Assembly (NCBI RefSeq): GCF_000468115.1
Contig: NZ_AVQI01000067.1
Coordinates: 1-64,000 of the forward strand
Direction of reading: 5' to 3'
Length of the DNA stretch: 64,000 nucleotides
DNA from: Treponema socranskii subsp. socranskii VPI DR56BR1116 = ATCC 35536
GTDB taxonomy: Bacteria > Spirochaetota > Spirochaetia > Treponematales > Treponemataceae
Below are positions 40,668-49,820 of the stretch, in pieces. The position numbers and the translations under genes were made by a program. Position 1 is the first letter of the stretch. Each line of letters opens with the position of its first letter. Below the pieces are notes generated by a model. That model was not told the origin of the DNA. It searched no databases and saw only the letters and a program-made list of their open reading frames with translations.

Positions 40668-41205
40668 GCTGTACCTTCTTGTTTTCTATCTGCGAGAAAT
40701 TTTCTTTATTTACGAGCGTTTCAAGAGAGGCAATCATGCTCGATTTAAAAGTCGCTCCTCCGTCTTGCGGAGAGACTGCCGCCGTTTTAACCGCATTGAT
40801 GATGCCGTCTATGCGGGCGGTCATCTTTGCAAGCTCCTTTTTTAATTCCTCGATCTTGATAAGACCGCCGAAGTCCGTACCGTTGAGTTCTACGGTTTTA
40901 TCGGAGCGGACGATTACAAAGCCGCCGTCTTTGCTCCATAAAGCCGCATCCCCGTCTTTGAGTTCCGGCGCACCGTCAACGGAACATATCGGAAGCAAAA
41001 CATACGAACCTGCGTTTCCGCCTTGACTTAAAACGACAGCTTTTCCTTCTTTTGCTTTTGCAAAAAAACCGTACTGGAACAATTCTTCCGTTTCGATCGT
41101 GCGGCAAAACTCCGTTTCAACCGTTACGGTTTTATCGTCGCGAGTTTTTAAAATGCCGAAGTTGAAGACGTTTCGTATCTTTGCATACAGCTCGCTCAAA
41201 TTCAT
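40654..41205 (-). CDS. Baseplate spike/assembly protein (Mu gp45)
   Basis: 183 residues: a helical start, the OB-like strand block LFQYGFFAKAKEGKAVVLSQ and the repeat-rich DGDAALWSKDGGFVIVRSDK that leads into the trimeric spike. It ends with a coiled, polar tail. This fits the gp45/gpV spike protein in Mu gene order (P, gp45, gp46, gp47, gp48). Confidence 0.85.
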   Translation of the reverse strand: MNLSELYAKIRNVFNFGILKTRDDKTVTVETEFCRTIETEELFQYGFFAKAKEGKAVVLSQGGNAGSYVLLPICSVDGAPELKDGDAALWSKDGGFVIVRSDKTVELNGTDFGGLIKIEELKKELAKMTARIDGIINAVKTAAVSPQDGGATFKSSMIASLETLVNKENFSQIENKKVQHGQG

Positions 41206-42329
41206 TTTTTCACCTGTATGGGAGTTATATTGTGTTTCGCGGCAATCTGCTCAAGCCGGGACATCTTTCCCGTCTTTTTCGCGGCAATCGCAGCCCCTTC
41301 TTTTCCCATGTATACTTCAGGATTTACCAAGCTCACCGTGCAGTCAAAAGCGGTCGGTTCTGCGCGATATTCGACTTCACTGATCATCATTTTACCGTCA
41401 ATACCGGCCGACGGTATGTAAACAGGGATTAGGAAATTCGGATTGAAAAAAAGCTCTTTTTCTTCTGTACTGCTGAAACTTTTGATCTGCTCGTCGGTCA
41501 AGCCCCAGCCTGAAACGGTTACTTTTATCGTCCGCTTTCGGCGGCGGTATAATTCGATCGATGCGCGACGCTTTGCTTTTTCCTGATCAAGGTTAAAGTC
41601 CGAAAGATTGAGCGTTAAAACCCGTTTGTTTTTGCAAAGATTATCGATCGCAGTACCTTGCACGCCGCTTGAAACGACGACGTACTCATGGAATTGTTCG
41701 GCTCCCGCTTCGGTTGTTTCAACCGATTTGATGTTTGTTCCTTCGGCTAAGATAAAATGCCACTGCTCCGCATCGCGGCCGGATTTCGTAAGGTACAGAT
41801 TGCCCGCTTCATTTGACGTGAATACATAGCCTTGATTGTCCGCAGCGTTTAACAATTTCGTCCACGGAGACTCGCAGTCCCATTCAAAACTCGATACCGT
41901 TTCAGTGTTATTTTGTCCGCGAGGTAAATGGTCTACAATAATATCAAAATGCCCTGCAATCGATTTTGCAACCGTTAACAAATCGCTGCCTCCGGCCTTG
42001 CCTGTCCATGCAGAGTCAATAATGTCCCGGGCAGGAGAGCGTCCCAAAACCGTGATGTATTTTCGACCGTTGTCGGTCGTATCGGTGATCTCGTCGATAA
42101 GCACCGTCGTCACTCTGAGGTTTCCGTTGTTATGCGTTATGTATTTGTTATAAAAACGCACTTCGACAGTATCATGTACCGCGATGTTCGTGCGCTGGCT
42201 TACCGGCAGTTCAAGTGTAAGGCTGTGGCAAATCTCATCGAGCGATTTTGTGATTTGGATTCTGTTCCAAACAAGCGGCTTAAAGTTGCGCGTACCTGCA
42301 GGAGCCGCATTGACGACGATTTTAGACAT
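41202..42329 (-). CDS. Tail hub protein P (Mu gp44)
   Basis: 375 residues with KSLDEICHSLTLELPVSQ and GRSPARDIIDSAWTGKAGG, typical of the Mu P / gp44 (GpD-like) hub. LYRRRKRTIKVTVSGWGL is the family's late-hub motif. ATG 42329 has GGAGCGG upstream and overlaps the N gene; an ATG at 42365 is less likely. Confidence 0.9.
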   Translation of the reverse strand: MSKIVVNAAPAGTRNFKPLVWNRIQITKSLDEICHSLTLELPVSQRTNIAVHDTVEVRFYNKYITHNNGNLRVTTVLIDEITDTTDNGRKYITVLGRSPARDIIDSAWTGKAGGSDLLTVAKSIAGHFDIIVDHLPRGQNNTETVSSFEWDCESPWTKLLNAADNQGYVFTSNEAGNLYLTKSGRDAEQWHFILAEGTNIKSVETTEAGAEQFHEYVVVSSGVQGTAIDNLCKNKRVLTLNLSDFNLDQEKAKRRASIELYRRRKRTIKVTVSGWGLTDEQIKSFSSTEEKELFFNPNFLIPVYIPSAGIDGKMMISEVEYRAEPTAFDCTVSLVNPEVYMGKEGAAIAAKKTGKMSRLEQIAAKHNITPIQVKK

Positions 42330-43632
42330 AGCGTACCGCTCCTTTAAGCACAAAGCTGTCTTCAATGGTATTCAGTGCCCGCAATACCGTCTCAGCGGCT
42401 CCGAGATAATGCGTCAATGCCAACATCGGCATAGCGCTGTTAAGTGTGATTGAAAGCTCTTGGCTCAACTGTCGAGCGGCAAGTTCTTTCGATACGGCGA
42501 TGCGTAAATCGTTTACTGCTTCATAGACGGCGGGATCGCTTCCGTCCACGCTTTGCTCAAGCCGTTCATATAACGCAAAAAGATTTGCCGTCTTATCGTA
42601 TGACTGTGTTATAACATCCGGCAAAATCTGCGCCGCGCTGTATAACGCTGCAGCCCTGTACAAGTTTTCCGTTTCCCTTTTTGTCATAACCTGTTTAACA
42701 GTTACTGCTTCGATAGGCAGGCTGTATTTGTATTCTGTAAAAAAATAAAAGAGCGCGTTTTTTTCATTGTTTTTTATACGGAAAAAAGCAGCCGTTTCAT
42801 CTGAAGCATTTTTGATCTCCGAAATCCCCGTAACGATCTTTCCTGCTGAAGCGAACAATGCTTCGGCGAGTGTTTTCGGAGAACGTATCCCTTGTGCCAA
42901 AAGGTTACTGAGGCGGGAAGCCGCATTGGTCATTTCGTTTAATTTTCTAAAACTGCCTTGTATGCGGCCGACGGTCGTAAAAAGTCTTTGCCGTATAAGG
43001 TTAAACGAGTTTACAAGCACTTGGTCTGCAGTATTGCCTCGAAGCCGTTTTTCATACGTATCCGTTACCGCAGTTTTTACCGCTTCCGCCGCTTCGGGGA
43101 TGGTTTTGGTAAGCTCTCCTGTAAGCTCCCAGCGTTTTTCAACAGGGCATCCCGCACGGGTAAAGGTCAGCTGTATTTTGCATTGTCCGGCTTCTTTTGC
43201 CGACTCCTCGATATCCCAGTCGACAACGATGACGGGAAAGCGTCCCCAAAGCGGGAGACTGAGATATCCGGGATCGTCGTCCGTCGCCGGAACCCGCAGC
43301 GCCTCAACGAGCGCGTTCCGATTTTTAATATAGTTGTCGCCGCGTAAAAATCCGGACACGGTGATACCGTGCGGTTTTTCATTGAGCGGAGTCGAAGACC
43401 ACAGCCCGAAAAAAGGATACTCTTCCGTGTCGACACTCAATCCGGCCGAAAGCTTCATGCTTTCATAAATAAACGGTACCGGAGCTTTTTTCGGTGCTTG
43501 ATAGCTTGTCTGCGCCGGAGTGTCGCTTGCACGATACGCAAGACGTTTTTCATTTTCTCCTCGTGTCGCTCCGTATGCCATTCGCCAGTTTTCACTTGCA
43601 GGAGCGGGTAAGTCGGCGTCCCAGTTGTTCAT
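42322..43632 (-). CDS. DNA circularisation / tail protein N (Mu gpN)
   Basis: 436 residues. KPHGITVSGFLRGDNYIKNR and LVEALRVPATDDDPGYLSLP are characteristic of the gpN family, followed by AGQCKIQLTFTRAGCPVEKR. It begins with a GAGGAGCG Shine-Dalgarno right after the tape-measure gene. Confidence 0.9.
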   Translation of the reverse strand: MNNWDADLPAPASENWRMAYGATRGENEKRLAYRASDTPAQTSYQAPKKAPVPFIYESMKLSAGLSVDTEEYPFFGLWSSTPLNEKPHGITVSGFLRGDNYIKNRNALVEALRVPATDDDPGYLSLPLWGRFPVIVVDWDIEESAKEAGQCKIQLTFTRAGCPVEKRWELTGELTKTIPEAAEAVKTAVTDTYEKRLRGNTADQVLVNSFNLIRQRLFTTVGRIQGSFRKLNEMTNAASRLSNLLAQGIRSPKTLAEALFASAGKIVTGISEIKNASDETAAFFRIKNNEKNALFYFFTEYKYSLPIEAVTVKQVMTKRETENLYRAAALYSAAQILPDVITQSYDKTANLFALYERLEQSVDGSDPAVYEAVNDLRIAVSKELAARQLSQELSITLNSAMPMLALTHYLGAAETVLRALNTIEDSFVLKGAVRYV

Positions 43633-43634
43633 GT

Positions 43635-45638
43635 TTAATACGCTCCTCTCGCTTCTACGATGCGACCGGTGTTATAGATAAACGGCGTCGAATTGGATCG
43701 TATTGCAGCACTTACCGTCGGCTTGTCACCGGTAACATTGACGTTTACATCCATGACGGCAGTTCCTTCGAGCTTTGCCGTTTGCTGTGTTTGCGGCAGC
43801 CGTTCCATCGACGTAAGCTCTTCCTTTATGGCTTCCGTCTGCGGTACAACTTTATCACGACTGAAAGCGCCGCCGATCGCTTCTCCTGCTTTTCGCCCGA
43901 GCTTTCCGCCGAGCCATCCGACCGCAGCTCCTCCTGCCATGCCGATCACTCCGCCGATGGCGGTTCCGATTCCCGGAGCGATTGCCGTCCCGATCATCGC
44001 TCCGATCTTACCTGCCGCGAATGCACCGGCGGCGACACCGAGTCCCGTACCGACGGTCGTTCCGATTGCATCTCCTATTGCGCCGCCTTTCCCGCGTGCC
44101 TTTTGCTTTTCGCTTAAATTTTCATTCGCATTGATACTGCGCACTTCGTCGATCGCCGCAAGCGTCTTTACCGCTCCGGTCGTGACTGTCTGCAGCACAC
44201 CCGCCTGTATTGCCCCCGCGCGGAAATTCCGTGCATTTGCGTTCATAATTGAGCCGAGTGTCTGTGTTACACCCGCGCCCGTGCCTGCGCTCTGCGGCAT
44301 ACCGGTTGCCGCACCGAGTCCGCTTTGCCCCATATTGGTAACATAGACGGGCATTCCGCTCGCAGCCCCTTGTCCGAGGCCGAGAGCAGTCTGCATCTTG
44401 CCGCCGGTTAAACTTTTAATACCGTTTGAAATCGTACCGATAAATCCCGACAGAGTTGCAAGTCCTTTCACGGCGACGATCGCACCGAGTCCGTATTTAA
44501 TCGTATTAAATACTTTTTCCATCCGCTCCGGATTTTCAGACAGATACGAAAGCAAATCATTGAGCCGCTCCAACGGCTTTGCCAAATTCGTATCGGCAAA
44601 TTTCAAAAAAGTCGTCTGCAGATTCTGCAGGTTCGCTTTCATTGTACCGGCCATCCTGTTCGATTTCGCTTCAAGCGCGCCGGTTGTGTCTCCTAAATCA
44701 TCCGTCAGCTTTTTATAGTTTTTCCCGTACTGCTGAAAAGCGCGCACGGCTTTCATCGAAGACATCCCGAATATTTCACCCAGAAAGTCCGCATTGCCTT
44801 CTTTTTCCGCAACGGCAAGTGTATCCTGCATAATGTCCGCAAGGTCGCGAAACTTGCCGGCACTGTCGCGAACGGCCACGCCGATAAGCCCCAGTTTTTC
44901 CTGTTTTTGAGGATCGGCAAGCTCCGACATTATGGCATCGAGAGAGGTAACTGCGGCCTCTTCATTCTTTGTTCCGGAGATAAGGATCTGCATCACCGCG
45001 CCGAGTTTTTTCGTATCTTCGACGGAGTTTCCGATGGGCGAGTATGCGGATAAAACGGCCTTTGCGGTCTTCGCGAATTTGCCGAACGTGTACTCGCCCT
45101 GATCGCCCTGCTTTACCATATCGTCCATAAGCTGGCTGATAGAGGATGCGCTGTAGCCGAACTTTTGAAACTCTGAAAAAACATCTCCGATACTTTCGCC
45201 CGTTTCTCCTGTCGCTTGTAAAGCAATGGCGATATTTTTAATATTGTCTTCGACATATTCGAGGTTACCGGTTTTCGTCATAACGACGTCGAGCGCATCT
45301 ATAACCTTTGACGGGTCAATTTTAATATTCGGGTCTTGTGCGGCTTCAAAGATTTTCTGCTTTAATTTATTAACCTGTTCCGCCGATGCGTCGGCTGTCA
45401 TACCCATGCGGGTAAGACGGGCATCCATATCGATGATCTGGTTCGACGCGGCGCCGAGAGAGAGCGACACACCGAGCGCGCCGAGCTTGGCTGTCATTCC
45501 CGAAAAAACGCTATCGACTTTATTGACGGCAGACATTGCTGTAGACGCAAATTTTTGCGTAGCGGCGCCGGCACCTTTTATCTCTTGAGAAAATTTGTCT
45601 CTTAAGGAAAGCAGTACGCCTGTTTTTATGTCAGCCAT
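43635..45638 (-). CDS. Phage tail tape measure protein
   Basis: 667 residues. The N-terminal TP901-type domain (MADIKTGVLLSLRDKFSQEI; FSEFQKFGYSASSISQLMDD) is followed by glycine-rich hydrophobic helices near residues 540-610 (IGTTVGTGLGVAAGAFAAGK, IGGVIGMAGGAAVGWLGG). Length sets tail length; 667 residues predicts a short to medium tail. Its ATG overlaps the stop of the gp42-like frame (TAATG). Confidence 0.92.
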   Translation of the reverse strand: MADIKTGVLLSLRDKFSQEIKGAGAATQKFASTAMSAVNKVDSVFSGMTAKLGALGVSLSLGAASNQIIDMDARLTRMGMTADASAEQVNKLKQKIFEAAQDPNIKIDPSKVIDALDVVMTKTGNLEYVEDNIKNIAIALQATGETGESIGDVFSEFQKFGYSASSISQLMDDMVKQGDQGEYTFGKFAKTAKAVLSAYSPIGNSVEDTKKLGAVMQILISGTKNEEAAVTSLDAIMSELADPQKQEKLGLIGVAVRDSAGKFRDLADIMQDTLAVAEKEGNADFLGEIFGMSSMKAVRAFQQYGKNYKKLTDDLGDTTGALEAKSNRMAGTMKANLQNLQTTFLKFADTNLAKPLERLNDLLSYLSENPERMEKVFNTIKYGLGAIVAVKGLATLSGFIGTISNGIKSLTGGKMQTALGLGQGAASGMPVYVTNMGQSGLGAATGMPQSAGTGAGVTQTLGSIMNANARNFRAGAIQAGVLQTVTTGAVKTLAAIDEVRSINANENLSEKQKARGKGGAIGDAIGTTVGTGLGVAAGAFAAGKIGAMIGTAIAPGIGTAIGGVIGMAGGAAVGWLGGKLGRKAGEAIGGAFSRDKVVPQTEAIKEELTSMERLPQTQQTAKLEGTAVMDVNVNVTGDKPTVSAAIRSNSTPFIYNTGRIVEARGAY

Positions 45639-45804
45639 TATTTTATTCCGTTGACAGTCTTATAGTTTTTTACCGCTGCCGCATGCCATTTCTTGAGTTC
45701 TTTCCACGAAAAACTCAAAATAATGGTATACGGCAAGGACGGTAAAAGGCTCATAAGCTCGGTTACCGTTTCAAATAAAAAATCGTTTACTTCGGCAGCG
45801 GTCA
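45638..45804 (-). CDS. gp42-like tail assembly chaperone extension, in the -1 frame
   Basis: The frame one base back from gp41 is open across the gp41 stop and continues QGGGLTAAEVNDFLF to WKELKKWHAAAVKNYKTVNG and TAA 45640-45638. It has no ATG or GTG near its beginning and no Shine-Dalgarno, so a -1 ribosomal frameshift from gp41 is the simplest way to express it. This gives a G/GT-type chaperone pair as in lambda and Mu. The slip site is not certain; the frame is already open at TTTTTC about 80 bases before the gp41 stop. Confidence 0.65.
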
Positions 45805-46122
45805 GTCCGCCGCCTTGGTAGGGTCTTCTCCCGTGTTTGCCTCGTTGCTCGGATCTTCGTAGTCCGCTTTCAGTCCGAAAAAGACCGCGTAAATCTTTTG
45901 CAGATCGTACCGGATAGTCGCCCAGTCGCGCGGGTCGATCTCCTGCAAAAGCGATTCGGGCTCTCCGGTGAGTCCCGACAAAAGAGCAATGTCCGATGCT
46001 ACATCACCAGCCGCATGTCCGTCGGTGCGCATAAAGTGCTTTACCTTCGGCTGAGAAAGCGTCAGTTCCGAAACGGTTCTTTCTCCGAGCGTAACCGGAT
46101 GCTTCAAATAAATCGTTTTCAC
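45802..46122 (-). CDS. Tail assembly chaperone, Mu gp41-like
   Basis: 106 residues beginning at GTG 46122 with GGAGAGGTT upstream. MKTIYLKHPVTLGERTVSEL and LLSGLTGEPESLLQEIDPRD are typical of phage tail assembly (E/gp41) proteins. It lies between tube and tape measure genes and continues in the -1 frame as a gp42-like extension. Confidence 0.85.
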   Translation of the reverse strand: MKTIYLKHPVTLGERTVSELTLSQPKVKHFMRTDGHAAGDVASDIALLSGLTGEPESLLQEIDPRDWATIRYDLQKIYAVFFGLKADYEDPSNEANTGEDPTKAAD

Positions 46123-46131
46123 AACCTCTCC

Positions 46132-46485
46132 TTACACGAGCTTCTGGCTCTTTGCCGAGTTGTACGTCACTTTAAGCTCGCCCTTAGAAAGCTCTACCGC
46201 CTCTGTTACCCATGCAGCGGGCATCATGTGCTGACTGCCGCCGGACAAAAAAATAGTGAGTGTATCGTTTGACACGTTCGCAAATTCCTGCGGGTCGATC
46301 GCAGCGTTCAGCGTCAGCACAAGCTCCGCCGCTGTCGGCGTTTCGACATAACCTGTGTTTTCATGTACTTCGCCGACCTGTGTTTCCCGTTTGAAGCTCG
46401 ACGGCTTAAACGTCGCGCCTCCTTCCTTTAAGGGCAGCTCTCCCAAACTTGTCGATATAACCCGTGATACTTTTAACAGTTGCAT
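46132..46485 (-). CDS. Tail tube protein (Mu gpM)
   Basis: 117 residues. RVISTSLGELPLKEGGATFK, GYVETPTAAELVLTLNAAID and MMPAAWVTEAVELSKGELKV match the Mu tail tube family. It lies directly after the sheath gene in Mu order with a GGAG ribosome binding site. Confidence 0.88.
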   Translation of the reverse strand: MQLLKVSRVISTSLGELPLKEGGATFKPSSFKRETQVGEVHENTGYVETPTAAELVLTLNAAIDPQEFANVSNDTLTIFLSGGSQHMMPAAWVTEAVELSKGELKVTYNSAKSQKLV

Positions 46486-46498
46486 AAGTATTCTCCTT

Positions 46499-47959
46499 TT
46501 ATTTGAATTGATTGAGTCCTGCGCCGATGAGGAACTGACCGATTAAAACCGGCTGATGCCGATATTCGAGCCGTGTTTTGCTTCCGGCTTTCACTTCGAC
46601 AAGGATTGACGCTTTATAGCTTTCAAAGTCCTGACACCAGTTTTTCTGCCCGATAAAAACCGTTTGGTACAGGTCGGCCAAAAAACTCCGCCAGATTCCC
46701 GGCGTCATCACCTTCGCACCCGCGCCGAAGTTTTCGTCGGTGCTCGCGAGTTTCCACGCCTTAAAACGTTTTTTCGCTTCGGCGTTGATATAGGTGCGCA
46801 CCGCATCGACGGTTTCGACGACCTGAATATCGAGGTAACTCGTATCGCGCCCGCCGTCCGTGTTTTCTGTGTAGCTCGTGACGAGCCGCTCGATAAGCAC
46901 GTTCCCTGTCGGATCGAGCCGCCACGTTGCAACGCCTGCTTCAAGCAGTTTTTGCCGCGTGGCAAAATCGTATTCGCTGTCGGCACCCAAGCCCGTGATC
47001 TTCGTATCGTACGTGTTCGCACTCGGATCATCCGCAAGCACTCTGCAGGCAGAAGCCGCAAAGCGGGACGCCCACTCACACGGAAGTGATACGGCTTCCC
47101 CGCGCGGGATAAGGCAGATATGAGGAGAGTTGATTTTTACCGCCTGAGCAAGGATCGATCCTGCTTCGCTCGCGCTTCCGACATCTCCGGAAAGAGCGAC
47201 GAACGCGCGTCCGCCTATTTGCCGCGTTGCAGAGTATCGGCTTTCAAGCTCTTCCGCCAAGAGTTTGATACTCGCTTCATCGTCAAAGTCAAAGACGATG
47301 TAATTCCACCGCTTTGCACCGAGCATTTCAGGGAGCTTTGAAAGGTCTGCAACTCCCGTTCCGTCGGTTTTCGTTCCTGCCTTTACGGTAACGCCTGCGG
47401 CAAGGCTTTTTACCTCAAGCGTGTTTTTGTTCCCTGCGGCTCCTTTATAAATAGAAGAAAAGGTGATTTTTCCCGCACCGTCGGCAGTCGCTTCGATCGG
47501 GTTGTTTTCCAGCCCGTTACACGCGGCGACGATTGCGGCGGCAATCTTATCGGCTGTAAGCCCTGCACTAACAGCTGCCCACACGCCGCGGCCGTTGACG
47601 GTAAGCATAACGCTTCCGGCTCCCGCATTCGCGGCTTCCACCGTATATTCCCTTTTCCATGCCGTTCCCGCGGCCGGCTCGTCGATCGGCAAAACGTACA
47701 GCTTTTCGGTTTTGTTGATCGACAAAAAAGATGCGGCCATAATCGAAACAGGGCTTCCGTAGCCGCAGGCATCTGCTGCTTGCGAGGCGCTTACGATATT
47801 CACGGGTACTCCTGCCTGCGCCTTGCCGGTCTTTGTCTTTACGCCGACGATGAGGGCGGTTTTAATATCGCCCGTTTCGCCCGCTAAACTGTTATCGATC
47901 TCTTGATACTGTCCCGGAACCAAAAGGCCTGCCGGAATTTGCGTAAATGCTATCGCCAT
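46499..47959 (-). CDS. Tail sheath protein (Mu gpL)
   Basis: 486 residues. It opens AIAFTQIPAGLLVPGQYQEI and shows the domain-II sheath pattern TALIVGVKTKTGKAQAGVPV. The sheath core KRWNYIVFDFDDEASIKLL and VTSYTENTDGGRDTSYLDIQ precede the C-terminal assembly part. A contractile (myovirus) tail follows. ATG 47959 has GGGGGA upstream; an ATG at 47971 includes that sequence. Confidence 0.93.
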   Translation of the reverse strand: MAIAFTQIPAGLLVPGQYQEIDNSLAGETGDIKTALIVGVKTKTGKAQAGVPVNIVSASQAADACGYGSPVSIMAASFLSINKTEKLYVLPIDEPAAGTAWKREYTVEAANAGAGSVMLTVNGRGVWAAVSAGLTADKIAAAIVAACNGLENNPIEATADGAGKITFSSIYKGAAGNKNTLEVKSLAAGVTVKAGTKTDGTGVADLSKLPEMLGAKRWNYIVFDFDDEASIKLLAEELESRYSATRQIGGRAFVALSGDVGSASEAGSILAQAVKINSPHICLIPRGEAVSLPCEWASRFAASACRVLADDPSANTYDTKITGLGADSEYDFATRQKLLEAGVATWRLDPTGNVLIERLVTSYTENTDGGRDTSYLDIQVVETVDAVRTYINAEAKKRFKAWKLASTDENFGAGAKVMTPGIWRSFLADLYQTVFIGQKNWCQDFESYKASILVEVKAGSKTRLEYRHQPVLIGQFLIGAGLNQFK

Positions 47960-47987
47960 AATTTCCCCCATAAAAAATAGTTTATCT

Positions 47988-48524
47988 TTACTCCAAATTG
48001 ACTATGTCATCGGCAGTTTGTTTTTCTACAACCAAATTGCCGTCGTATCCCTTAAACCAATCCAAATCATCGGGCAATGTGATGCCGCCGTCATACACTG
48101 CCCGAGCCATAAGACACCACCGTACCGCCCAGAGCGTCGCGTTGATCTTATCGAGTGACCCCGTATACAGGCACTGCGCGTTTATCTTTGTTCCGCCGCC
48201 GTAAGACACGGGATTGTCAATTTTTTTTATAACGCCGACCAGCGCCGAAACGAGGGACAAAGCACCGTCATACAGGCGGTCTTTATTGTCCGCCCGGTGT
48301 AGCACCCAGCTCACAAAATCGATGTAGCATTCATCCGCGACATCCTCGTCGTTTATCCCGACAAGCGACGTTAAAATCGCAGGTGTTGTCTGCATCAAGC
48401 GGCGGATTTCACCCTCGTCAAAATTACCCGGATGTGCGGCGACCTTTACCCGCTTATCGTTTGCAAACGCCGCCTGTATCTGCTCAACCACACTGTTCCG
48501 TATATCCAAATATGTCGCTTTCAT
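47988..48524 (-). CDS. Mu gp37-like protein (DUF1834)
   Basis: 178 residues. YLDIRNSVVEQIQAAFANDK and DEDVADECYIDFVSWVLHRA fit the DUF1834/gp37 family, head-tail joining proteins of Mu-like phages, placed between G and the sheath gene. ATG 48524 overlaps the end of the upstream gene (ATGA). Confidence 0.85.
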   Translation of the reverse strand: MKATYLDIRNSVVEQIQAAFANDKRVKVAAHPGNFDEGEIRRLMQTTPAILTSLVGINDEDVADECYIDFVSWVLHRADNKDRLYDGALSLVSALVGVIKKIDNPVSYGGGTKINAQCLYTGSLDKINATLWAVRWCLMARAVYDGGITLPDDLDWFKGYDGNLVVEKQTADDIVNLE

Positions 48525-48979
48525 ACTGCAATGTGCTCCTTAAGCCACACATCGATTAAGTTTGCGAGCTCTGATATGTCCTGTGTGGACAGCCCGATAA
48601 AAGGACGAGCAGGCATTCCTCGTTTTGTTCCTTCCTGTAAATAGTCGGCGTACTCTTTCGTCGCGCCGGTCAGCAGTACAGCGCCGGATACCTGCGATTC
48701 GATCGTGTCAAGCAGTTCGCCCGTACGCCAAAGCGGAGGTCGTGCACTTGGAAAATGCTTTAACAAATACTGCCGTGTTTTTTCGGCAAGCTCCGCCCAT
48801 GTTTTACCTTCGGGGTCTCGCTTCGTGCTTTCGATACGCTCCGATATTTGCGTTTCGATTTCAACGCCGAGACTTTTTAAGAGACTGTTCTCTTGTGCCG
48901 GCGTTAAAGCATAGCCCTTGAGCTTTTTAGCAAGAGTTTCAATCTCTTTTACATTTACCGAAACACAAGAGACTCCCAT
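48521..48979 (-). CDS. Virion morphogenesis protein (Mu gpG-like)
   Basis: 152 residues. IETQISERIESTKRDPEGKT followed by PLWRTGELLDTIESQVSGAV and YADYLQEGTKRGMPARPFIG is the tail-completion/gpG pattern. ATG 48979 overlaps the stop of the gp36-like gene (TAATG). In Mu, G sits between F and protease; here it follows gp36. Confidence 0.88.
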   Translation of the reverse strand: MGVSCVSVNVKEIETLAKKLKGYALTPAQENSLLKSLGVEIETQISERIESTKRDPEGKTWAELAEKTRQYLLKHFPSARPPLWRTGELLDTIESQVSGAVLLTGATKEYADYLQEGTKRGMPARPFIGLSTQDISELANLIDVWLKEHIAV

Positions 48980-49410
48980 TACAGCACCTTGCCTTTTTTC
49001 CAATAGCGCGGATCGTCCGCATCATCGGCGCCCCCTGCGACAACGACTGACGCTTCCTGTAAATCCGGACCGGATAATCCGCCTTTAAACTCACGGTCTA
49101 TCTTTTCTAAGAGCTTTATGCTGTCGCTATACCATGCCCTCTGATCTTCGCTCGACGTTACTGTGTCCGTTAAACGGTGTACAGCGATGTCAGCACAGAT
49201 ACCTTGTAATGCGGCCGCAAACTGCGCCGGCACGGGATCGATGATGTCGTTGTCTTTTAACAGCCACGGAAGCTGTGCGACGATGATCCCCGTCGCGTCG
49301 GTGAGCGCAAGCTCCACGCGAGCGACATCGAGATTGCCGTCGTCGGCAATCGGCAGCGAATGAGGCGCCGCCCGCTGTTCCAGCTCCGAAGCCGTTAAAA
49401 GCGTTTTCAT
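48979..49410 (-). CDS. Mu gp36-like protein (DUF1320)
   Basis: 143 residues, beginning MKTLLTASELEQRAAPHSLP, with DATGIIVAQLPWLL and LQGICADIAVHRLTDTVTSS and a C-terminal basic tail. It is a head completion protein of the DUF1320 family. The start overlaps the gp35-like stop (ATGA). Confidence 0.87.
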   Translation of the reverse strand: MKTLLTASELEQRAAPHSLPIADDGNLDVARVELALTDATGIIVAQLPWLLKDNDIIDPVPAQFAAALQGICADIAVHRLTDTVTSSEDQRAWYSDSIKLLEKIDREFKGGLSGPDLQEASVVVAGGADDADDPRYWKKGKVL

Positions 49411-49808
49411 TTTACTTCCTGTGCGACAAGCCACGGATCGACAAGCAGAATGTCTGCAATGTCTTTCATAACTTCGTATTCCGCGTCGACTTGAGCGAAG
49501 CACAAGCCTGCGCGGTAATATGTCGGCCGTCCGGTTTTATTCCGGACTTTCAGGCGGATTTTCTCTCCGCCTGTGTCTTCGCCGTCATTCGCCTTTTCCG
49601 CTTCTTTCAAAGCGGTTTGCGCGGCGTCGAGCTTTTGTTTTGCTGCCGCCACGCCCTTCGTAAGACCTTCAACCTGTTTTTTCAGTTTTTCGTCTTCGGG
49701 TTTTTCCGCAAGCTCTTTTTGCGCTGCTTCCAGCTTTTCGCTCGCAGCCTGCAGCGCCTGTGCCGCTTTTTCGGCGGCGGCCTGTAACTGTTCAGTTTTC
49801 TTTTCCAT
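49407..49808 (-). CDS. Coiled-coil head protein (Mu gp35 / HI1506-like)
   Basis: 133 residues: an alanine-, glutamate- and lysine-rich coiled coil over residues 1-75 (AEKAAQALQAASEKLEAAQK), then a small beta domain RLKVRNKTGRPTYYRAGLCF that ends the protein. This is the arrangement of gp35/HI1506 proteins downstream of the major head protein. A role in capsid decoration or stabilisation is inferred. Confidence 0.8.
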   Translation of the reverse strand: MEKKTEQLQAAAEKAAQALQAASEKLEAAQKELAEKPEDEKLKKQVEGLTKGVAAAKQKLDAAQTALKEAEKANDGEDTGGEKIRLKVRNKTGRPTYYRAGLCFAQVDAEYEVMKDIADILLVDPWLVAQEVK

Positions 49809-49820
49809 TTCCGCCTCCGA

